Positions 56,750 to 64,000 of a DNA stretch of 64,000 bases are shown here, one piece after another (position 1 is the first letter of the stretch; every line of letters begins with the position of its first letter). The position numbers and the translations under genes were made by a program. A model generated the notes under the pieces. The model made no database searches, was not told where the DNA came from, and saw nothing but the letters and a program-made list of their open reading frames with translations. Source of the stretch: Skeletonema tropicum (Eukaryota > Bacillariophyta > Thalassiosirophyceae > Thalassiosirales > Thalassiosiraceae). Location: contig JAWZXG010000033.1 in the NCBI GenBank assembly GCA_037178625.1, positions 88,670 to 152,669 of the forward strand. Direction: 5' to 3'.

Positions 56750-57293
56750 TCACCTTGCAGCACCAATCCTCCAACCAACACCACACCTGCGGTCGACAAA
56801 TCGAACAACGAAGACAACTTTCTACTAACTCCAAGACCATTGACGGGTATTGATTATGAAGAAGGGCAAGACGAGCGGCAAGGTGTGGTAGGTAATGATC
56901 ATGGCACGAACGACGGCACTGATGATGATGATGATGTGTCGTCAATTGCGATGTCCGTCAGCCATGTGTCATCGCAAATGGAGATGGAGGACGACGAAAT
57001 GGTGGAGATGGCCACAGACACTGTTATTGATGAATCGAACACCACCGAGAATACGATTTCAATTGACGAGCAAATGATTGGGTGGTTTGGAGGTAGACGT
57101 GATGGCACGACATTGCGCATTCCGCCCATACCTGTGGGAGATGGGATATGTGTTTTTCAATGTGATAGGGGATACAATTTATCGTTATCTGCGTGTCAAC
57201 TACAAATCAATGATATCAAACAATGAATATTATCGATCTGTGCATAATGCTATGTGCTCAGTTGACATTCCGGATCATCGTCCCAGGCAATGA
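56750..57293 (+). pseudogene. OTU-like cysteine protease gene, 3' part, frameshifted and truncated
   Basis: Continues from 52820. An acidic linker (DDDDDVSSIAMSVSH) is followed by PIPVGDGICVF. In OTU deubiquitinases, DGxC carries the catalytic Asp and Cys. In the original frame the protein soon ends (57226). One extra base in the T run at 57153-57157 would instead give FNVIGDTIYRYLRV and continue to 57293, the expected OTU helix after the catalytic Cys. The catalytic-His part is not seen downstream. The gene is therefore disabled three ways: insertion, one-base deletion and loss of the 3' end. OTU proteins remove ubiquitin; some Helentrons also carry OTU domains, but this one lies outside the element. 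Confidence 0.55.
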
Positions 57294-57476
57294 TACGTCA
57301 AAACAAGTTATACGTCGATGTTTGAAGTTCAATTTTAATATTTTGCTAGAATATGAACATGGTTGGAACGTAAAGGGTTTGGATGGTTGTTTGGGAGGTA
57401 ATTAATGCCAAAATAGTGCTGTGGCTCCAACCTGAAATAGTCGTTCGATATGGGATAGGGTCGTTCATTTTCATGT

Positions 57477-57800
57477 ATAGGGAGTCATTCATTTTCTGTG
57501 GATAATCTAATAATCGTTTCTAGCAAATGACACTATTCAATAGAACATTAATACCTCTATTGTCTACAGAGGTTTCGTCAATAAATTATCTTCGGTGTTG
57601 ATGTATCAGCCACCGTAGTAGGGACTATGATACCATGGTGAGAACAATTTTGATGATGGATGACGGCATTAAATATTACTAATTCCTATGTACGATTGCC
57701 GCTCTGAAGATTCATAGTCCAAATCATAGTCCATTTTTTTGGGTACCAAGGCCACAGAGGAATTCGTGGAGATATTCATAGTCCTCATAGTCCTATAGTC
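57477..57800. repeat. AT-rich dispersed repeat, copy 1
   Basis: Matches 58741-59053: AGGGAGTCATTCA...TTTCTAGCAAATG, GATGTATCAGCCACCGTAG, AAGATTCATAGTCCAAATC. It ends with repeated CATAGTCC words and GTCTCGACGGGTAACCACTA. The last word appears inverted at 52360-52390, so it may be a terminal inverted repeat of a small element around the satellite. Confidence 0.7.
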
Positions 57801-57847
57801 TCGACGGGTAACCACTAGAGAGAGAGGAGCAGAACTAGAATGCAGGC

Positions 57848-58200
57848 AATTGACAGAGAAGCTGTCCATGAGAGATGAGAGATGATGTCAGACCATGTGG
57901 TACTCAATGCTCAGGAAGTCCAATCCAAAATACTTCCTCTGCATTCAGTACCACATCACCACATTGACAGAGAAGCTGTCCATGAGAGATGAGAGATGAT
58001 GTCAGACCATGTGGTACTCAATGCTCAGGAAGTCCAATCCAAAATACTTCCTCTGCATTCAGTACCGCATCACCACATTGACAGAAAAGCTGTCCATGAG
58101 AGATGAGAGATGATGTCAGACCATGTGGTACTCAATGCTCAGGAAGTCCAATCCAAAATACTTCCTCTGCATTCAGTACCGCATCACCACATTGACAGAT
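57848..58200. repeat. 114-bp satellite, block 2 (three units)
   Basis: GCTGTCCATGAGAGATGAGA starts at 57861, 57975 and 58089, exactly 114 bp apart. Confidence 0.93.
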
Positions 58201-58226
58201 GAAATACTCTGACTAAGTATCTACCT

Positions 58227-58448
58227 ATGAAGGAGGAAGAGGAGGAGGAGATGGTGATGGAAGAGCTCATAAACTGTAGCTACTGCTTCCAGTCATATCA
58301 CAGAACAAAAGAAATAATGGAGGAGCATCAAAAGAACTTACCACTCACATACCACACTATGCCTATGTATTGTTGTGGCCTACCTCTCATCCATTCTGAT
58401 GCTGATGGAAAATTGTGCGCCAGCTGGAGAAGAACTACCTCTCTCTAG
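58227..58448 (+). CDS. Short acidic/Cys-His ORF attached to the satellite (copy 2)
   Basis: Near-identical to 52144 over 73 codons (VCCCG becomes MYCCG, DEKL becomes DGKL), then stops at a CTCTCTAG junction. Weak support as a gene. Confidence 0.22.
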   Translation: MKEEEEEEMVMEELINCSYCFQSYHRTKEIMEEHQKNLPLTYHTMPMYCCGLPLIHSDADGKLCASWRRTTSL

Positions 58449-58479
58449 AGAGAGAGAGGAGCAGAACTAGAATGCAGGC

Positions 58480-58725
58480 AATTGACAGAGAAGCTGTCCA
58501 TGAGAGATGAGAGATGATGTCAGACCATGTGGTACTCAATGCTCAGGAAGTCCAATCCAAAATACTTCCTCTGCATTCAGTACCGCATCACCACATTGAC
58601 AGAAAAGCTGTCCATGAGAGATGAGAGATGATGTCAGACCATGTGGTACTCAATGCTCAGGAAGTCCAATCCAAAATACTTCCTCTGCATTCAGTACCGC
58701 ATCACCACATTGACGGAGAAGCTGT
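58480..58725. repeat. 114-bp satellite, block 3 (about two units)
   Basis: Same units as blocks 1 and 2. The last unit breaks off at GCTGTCC and joins the second AT-rich repeat copy. Confidence 0.9.
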
Positions 58726-58740
58726 CCTTCTTTTTTATGT

Positions 58741-59053
58741 GTATAGGGAGTCATTCAATTTCTATGGATAATCTAATAATCATTTCTAGCAAATGAAACT
58801 ATTCAATAGTGCACCAATACCGATTGTCTACAGAGGTTACGTCAATAAATTATCTTCCGTGTTGATGTATCAGCCACCGTAGGAGGGACTATGATACCAT
58901 GGTGAGAAAGGTGTTGATGATGGATGACGGCATTAAATATTACTTATTCCTATGTACGATTGCCGCTCTGAAGATTCATAGTCCAAGTCATAGTCCATTT
59001 TTTTTGTACCAAGGCCACAGAGGAATTCGTGGAGTTTTTCATAGTCCTCATAG
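58741..59053. repeat. AT-rich dispersed repeat, copy 2
   Basis: About 90% like 57477-57790 by eye. Its end (CATAGTCCTCATAGTC) is where a family-B repeat was inserted at 59055. Confidence 0.7.
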
Positions 59054-59054
59054 T

Positions 59055-59462
59055 CCTAAACAAATTGCTTTTTTTTGGCATTTTGAGCTACAAATGACTC
59101 ATCTTGCCAACGGGACTACTCATATTGCCAATCGTGACTACTCATAATTCCAAAGGCTACTACTAGCTTTATTCCACTGTATTAGCTCTTTTACCAAATT
59201 TGACCAATCTGGTTCTCCTACCTCAGACCACACCAACCTACATCCTTCTCTCGACACAACTCACCATGGCGCCGCTCAAATACCATTCGACACAACTTGC
59301 CATAGCACATCAAATTAATGATATCGTTGTATAAAATTCAGGTGGTATCTGCGCCACATCATCGCGCTAATATCCGCCAAATATCGTTCCTGTAACTACA
59401 ATATTATTTTCCATATTATATAAGGAGCCTCGCTCGCTCATACATGTTGTTGCTTGCAATCC
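59055..59462 (+). repeat. Dispersed repeat family B, copy 2 (interrupted)
   Basis: Matches 32368-32779 and stops at TTGCTTGCAATCC, where a family-A copy begins. The remaining ~670 bp of family B are missing to the right. Confidence 0.85.
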
Positions 59463-60522
59463 CCTAAACAAATTGCTTTTTTTTGGCATTTTGAGCTACA
59501 AATTACTCATCTTGCCAACGGGACTACTCATATTGCCAACGTGACTACTCATAATTCCAAAGGCTACTACTAGCTTTATTCCACTGTATTAGCTCTTTTA
59601 CCAAATTTGACCAATCTGGTTCTCCTACCTCAGACCACACCTCCTCAACTCGAACTATCGACATGGCCGACGCTTCCACTAGAGAGACACAAGATGCCAT
59701 AACAAACAAACCCGTCCGTACGGTAGCATAAATTTATAAATGACATAAGCGCTATGTCATGGCGCCGCTATCCGTCAAGTTCCATCGCTGCAGCTATTGT
59801 ATTAATTTCCATAATATCAATAGAGCAGCGACTGCTCACACATCAAATCTCTCGCTCCGTCGCTCACTCCCATACCACCTCTTCTATTACCCCCCATGTT
59901 TAATAACACCCATATTGGCAGCGCCCACGCCTTCCTAATAATAATTAATGCCCCCCTATTTATTATTATCCTCATAACTACGCTACACACTCGGATATTT
60001 AAAGCCACACAAGGCAATAATATTTACATGTCCAACAATAAATACATATTATTTCACTTGAATTAATCCTTTAAATTAGCATTATTATTTATCATAGTTG
60101 CTTATCATTTAGTCGATACTATCGGCAATACGATTCTGTCATTATTCCTCTGCATCTTCTTTTGAAGGGTAATAATACTACATTACATCAATGCATCCCC
60201 ATCTGTGCGCAATTATTTCGTCATGTTGATGTCGGCTACCGATGCTTCTCAGACGATGGCGGCGGATCAATAAATCCTTCACTGATCGATTGCGCTATGT
60301 ATGACGTTGAAAATATGCCGCCATACGTCTTATTGCTCCAAGTATTGGCCGAGAACGAGCCGGTGCCGCCGGGCGAGTTATTGTGATGACTTCGCTCCAT
60401 TTTCTCTCTGCAGAATATTATTAGATATCATGCTACACACAATATTATTATTCAGTTCCTTCGCCCCTCACGTCGGCTATGATGATGCGGCCATGTTGGT
60501 GCTATTTTTATGTGCAGGATTA
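59463..60522 (+). repeat. Dispersed repeat family A, copy 2
   Basis: Matches 27827-28886 with scattered substitutions. It ends GTGCAGGATT and is followed by AGGGTTATT, so the tail of the other copy is missing. It contains the conserved non-ATG frame at 60162-60386. Confidence 0.85.
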
Positions 60523-61033
60523 GGGTTATTATGTTACTATCCCAAGTTGATTCAATAAAACTATGAGGAATGAGGAGCTGAAATTTGAGATCAAGATAGA
60601 GTTTGGGACACTCGGTGAATAATTGCTGTAATGACCCAAAAAAGTTTACAGACGCCTTCTATACACTCTTGTGATCAATGCCATGTGCTTAGGTTGCTCA
60701 ATTTTGTCATTGGTAGTCTCTAGGCACCTCTATTAGTAGATACAATTTTCGTGGATTTTTAGAGGAAAAATGAGAATTTTGAATACATATAAAATGGGCA
60801 TTCTATGGAGCTCGACAGCCCGAAAATGCTTCCATTGCAGGTCTACACCTTCGCTACAATGAGTGGGGGGTATGGAGGACGAGTTTGTCACTGTGTAATG
60901 GCTGGATACTATGCTCTATGCAATGAATATTTATGTTCATGTGATATGTATCTATTCTCGTGTATCTCTTGTCCCGGTCCCACCCGTGAACTTCTCATGC
61001 TGCTTCACTTCCCATTATCGTATTGTTATTGTA
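60523..61033. other. Non-coding flank
   Basis: About 510 bp with no recognised gene. The plus-strand frame 60805-61185 mostly mirrors the lysine/aspartate tail of the gene on the other strand and is not supported. Confidence 0.5.
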
Positions 61034-61849
61034 TCATTTGCTCACGTAACGATGGCTTCTCTTGCGGCCATTGTGTTGATCATTTTCGTCATCGCTATCT
61101 GACTCCTCATCCGACTCGCTATCCGACAGGACATCTTCTTCTTCGCTTTCACCTACACTATTGTCTTCGTCCTTCCCTTCTTTGATTGTCTTCAACTTGC
61201 CCTTCTTCTTCTTCCTCCTCCTCCTCCTTTCTTTCTTCTTCTCGTTTGCTTCCGATCTTTTCCCCCTTGCCATCGCAAGTATCTGATGTTTGTTGCTCTC
61301 GGTATAGGTTTCCCATGCTTCACGATGCAAAGCATGATAGCAAGTCCACTGGCAAACGGCTGTCTCGTGGACCAAATCTTCACTCCTTTCTACCCGGCGC
61401 AAAGCACCAGTCTTCCGATTTAGGATTGGTGTTTTGACTGAAAAGTTCTTTGGATGTTTCTTGTCAGTCTTCTTCACAGATGGTGCAGAGAAGCAGCAAT
61501 ACCGGCGGCATCCAAGACACATGTAGTCAGTCCTCTTGCCGCAGTGCTCACACAAACGTCGAGTGCGTTCGTCTACTACTTCTTCTTCCTCTTCTTCTGC
61601 CCGTCGACCGCTACACCAATAGTCTCTACCTTTGCCAAGTAGATTCCTACACATTGCTTGCAACGATCTAAATGAGTTTGCACTGGTTTCTGTTTAATCG
61701 TCCTTGGTGTTTGTCTCTAATTTGTAGCGTTGCTTGTTCATGAAGTGTTGCATGGTCTGGAAGCTGGAATAGCTCGCTCCAACAGGACTCCATTCCCTAA
61801 TTATTGACCCACTCATATACCTACGCGCAGGCCCACCGAGTTCGCCATT
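61034..61849 (-). pseudogene. Transposase-like Cys-rich C-terminus (PiggyBac-derived type suspected), broken
   Basis: The intact part (61663-61034) has a CxxC...CxxC...C cluster (RLCEHCGKRTDYMCLGCRRYCC) and then VCQWTCYHALHREAWE, a zinc-binding pattern. From memory, many diatom PiggyBac-type transposase genes end this way. A long Arg/Lys tract and a Ser/Asp/Glu tail follow. Upstream, the same frame is open from about 61849 (GPARRYMSGSIIREWSPVG, FQTMQHFMNKQRYKLE) but has an in-frame TAA near 61695. The DDE catalytic core is not in the window. Alternative: a host zinc-finger protein with an unnoticed intron. Confidence 0.4.
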
Positions 61850-62276
61850 TTAGCATTGCGTTGTTCATTCACGCGCAACTTCATCTTCAGTTTGCAACTC
61901 AATTACTTAACGCTGATGAATATCGTTAAATCTATCCCACGGCGACGATATCAAAGACATAGCTTACGGCTCTGTAGGGTCAGCGACCAAGCAATCGTTA
62001 TTAGGAACATAATGACTTCCACTCCGTTCAAGACCATTGTCAACATTTCCAATACCATCGACATTATTCCCAAATAACGTAACAATCGACAGCTCCCTCG
62101 CCTGCCGGCTCACTCGCATCACATTCTTTACCACCGCCGTTGTATTAGTATTACTCCTAGTTACTCATCCATCTCCCTCGCCTTACGGCTCACTCGACTT
62201 TCATGTGAAACATTCTTCTTCAGTAATACCACTATATCTGATATTGATCCATATATTGATAAAAGAAATGCAAAAG
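61850..62276. other. Non-coding, no gene seen
   Basis: About 430 bp. The words CTCCCTCGCC and CGGCTCACTCG occur twice (62090-62110 and 62171-62200). No supported ORF. Confidence 0.45.
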
Positions 62277-63158
62277 GTACATAATCAGAAGCACTGCACC
62301 TCCACAGTCACTTACATACCTACCTGAGTAGGTGTGAACGCTCTGTAGTTCAAGTGATCAGACAAGTCGAGTACCGGAATGACACAACAAGTTGAAGTTG
62401 CGAGAAATATCTCTGGGATGGATCAATCTTCACCTGCCGCTGCACCGCTGGCTGGTACAAATGCAGCGACAGATTCACTACGGATTCGAATCGAGCTGGA
62501 GCCAATCTCATAAAGGGGAAAACGCTTCTCATGAAGAAGGAGCCAAACGAGGATCAGCTTTCATAAGTATGCATCTGGATGACACTGAAGATAGCATAGC
62601 CGGACGATGAGACACACAATACAAATTCAACGCAGCGAGCTTCTTCATATTAGACCTTAAAGAGCGAAAGGCCGAGCAAAGGCCGAGCAAAGGCCGAGCA
62701 AAAGAAAGGAAGAAGGTGGGTAAAGTGCAATAATGTATCGTATTGTAGGCAGGGGCCATAATAAAAGGCAACAGGAGCAAAAGAACAACACCAGGGATTC
62801 CAACGTGGTTCCCCACCGTAGTACTAACCTGGCCCGACAGTGCTTAACTTCGCTGAGCAGACGGGAAGCGGTGCTGTCACTGTGGTATGGTCGTTCCTGT
62901 CGCAACGGGACCATACAAACACTATAAACTGCATTATATGTACAGTGGATATATACAGTACGTAAGTGCTTACTTAGGCATCAAATGGATCATTGATCGT
63001 CGAAGCAAGTAATAAGTAGGTACGATACTTCTTCATCATGGCACGGCCATTCTCGTCTCTTTGCTTCGCTATTCACAGATGAAAGCAACTACAACCGTTC
63101 TTTTCAAGAACGTTCTTTCCAAGAAGAACAATCAGTATTAAATCTCTTCTTTTGAGTC
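62277..63158 (+). repeat. Tandem duplication, first 882-bp unit
   Basis: GTACATAATCAGAAGCACTG begins both units (62277, 63159). It contains an 11-bp AAAGGCCGAGC triplet repeat near 62668-62702. Confidence 0.93.
62379..62513 (+). CDS. Small ORF in the duplicated unit, 44 aa
   Basis: ATG to TAA. Starts MTQQVEVARNISG, with an Ala/Pro/Ser middle and a DSLRIRIELEPIS end. Composition looks coding, and both copies keep it unchanged. It could be a first exon. No family recognised. Confidence 0.25.
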   Translation: MTQQVEVARNISGMDQSSPAAAPLAGTNAATDSLRIRIELEPIS

Positions 63159-64000
63159 GTACATAATCAGAAGCACTGTACCTCCACAGTCACTTACATA
63201 CCTACCTGAGTAGGTGTGAACGCTCTGTAGTTCAAGTGATCAGACAAGTCGAGTACCGGAATGACACAACAAGTTGAAGTTGCGAGAAATATCTCTGGGA
63301 TGGATCAATCTTCACCTGCCGCTGCACCGCTGGCTGGTACAAATGCAGCGACAGATTCACTACGGATTCGAATCGAGCTGGAGCCAATCTCATAAAGGGG
63401 AAAACGCTTCTCATGAAGAAGGAGCCAAACGAGGATCAGCAGCAGCAGGTTGAACTCTTGACATCTTTCATAAGTATGCATCTGGATGACACTGAAGATA
63501 GCATAGCCGGACGATGAGACACACAATACAAATTCAACGCAGCGAGCTTCTTCATATTAGACCTTAAAGAGCGAAAGGCCGAGCAAAGGCCGAGCAAAGG
63601 CCGAGCAAAAGAAAGGAAGAAGGTGGGTAAAGTGCAATAATGTATCGTATTGTAGGCAGGGGCCATAATAAAAGGCAACAGGAGCAAAAGAACAACACCA
63701 GGGATTCCAACGTGGTTCCCCACCGTAGTACTAACCTGGCCCGACAGTGCTTAACTTCGCTGAGCAGACGGGAAGCGGTGCTGTCACTGTGGTATGGTCG
63801 TTCCTGTCGCAACGGGACCATACAAACACTATAAACTGCATTATATGTACAGTGGATATATACAGTACGTAAGTGCTTACTTAGGCATCAAATGGATCAT
63901 TGATCGTCGAAGCAAGTAATAAGTAGGTACGATACTTCTTCATCATGGCACGGCCATTCTCGTCTCTTTGCTTCGCTATTCACAGATGAAAGCAACTACA
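63159..64000 (+). repeat. Tandem duplication, second unit (cut by window edge)
   Basis: Same as the first unit apart from a 25-bp insertion after GAGGATCAGC (about 63440-63465). It stops at the window end about 65 bp short of a full unit. Confidence 0.93.
63261..63395 (+). CDS. Small ORF in the second duplicated unit, 44 aa
   Basis: Identical protein to 62379-62513. The 25-bp insertion lies downstream of its stop. Confidence 0.25.
   Translation: MTQQVEVARNISGMDQSSPAAAPLAGTNAATDSLRIRIELEPIS

Noticed and set aside
60517..60530. Telomere repeat (TTAGGG) array
   Set aside because: Only a single TTAGGG word, no tandem run.
60805..61185. Plus-strand 126-codon frame
   Set aside because: Its second half is the antisense of the Lys/Asp-rich tail of the minus-strand Cys-rich gene; the first half has no recognisable domain.

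Overview
The window looks like nuclear DNA of a photosynthetic stramenopile, most likely a diatom. Its genes carry short GT-AG introns (86-127 bp in most cases). It also has a SWI/SNF subunit, a Ty1/copia RNase H fragment of the diatom kind, dense repeats and a 500-bp N gap. No prokaryotic operon signals, tRNA, rRNA or CRISPR were seen. The species call is inference, because no search was run.

Layout. (1) 1-16914: a head-to-tail array of about ten 1.73-kb units. Each unit joins the 3' end of one gene to the 5' end of a SWI3/SMARCC gene. Only the last unit runs into the intact SWI3 gene (16278-18917). (2) 19083-22820: two minus-strand genes, a 12-helix MFS-type transporter with a late frameshift and a SET-domain protein. 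(3) 22821-25885: gene-poor. (4) 25886-26800: the 3' part of a coiled-coil gene running into the gap. (5) 27301-33450: dispersed repeats (families A and B), a copia fragment, an old transposon end, and a two-exon gene cut short by a family-B repeat. (6) 33724-35273: a tyrosine-recombinase-like gene.

(7) 35896-56749 is a nest of mobile DNA. Element C (35896-43820) is a gene-rich transposon read right to left. It encodes a three-exon protein of about 1190 aa of unknown family, two small unknown proteins, and the first two exons of a gene that in its relatives precedes a PIF1-like helicase tail. A Penelope-like retroelement (43821-51910, minus strand) has an RGG-rich ORF1, a reverse transcriptase, 293-bp pLTR-like repeats and a hammerhead-like fold in each repeat. 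A 3929-bp element (copy A, 44317-48245) sits inside the reverse transcriptase gene. An apparently identical copy B (52821-56749) sits inside an OTU-like gene. Removing either copy restores the host reading frame exactly, with no target-site duplication. Both copies start with TC and lie 5' of a T. With the helicase tail, this suggests rolling-circle (Helitron/Helentron-like) transposition, though the 3' end is not the usual CTRR.

(8) 51912-59053: 114-bp satellite blocks and paired AT-rich repeats. (9) 59055-60522: a family-A repeat nested in a family-B repeat. (10) 61034-61849: a broken transposase-like Cys-rich C-terminus. (11) 62277-64000: an 882-bp tandem duplication.

The best candidate for an undescribed system is the element family of C, A and B. 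It combines no-duplication insertion, a large unknown protein, a helicase tail, doubled subterminal motifs, and an imperfect palindrome that recurs in its introns and gene ends.
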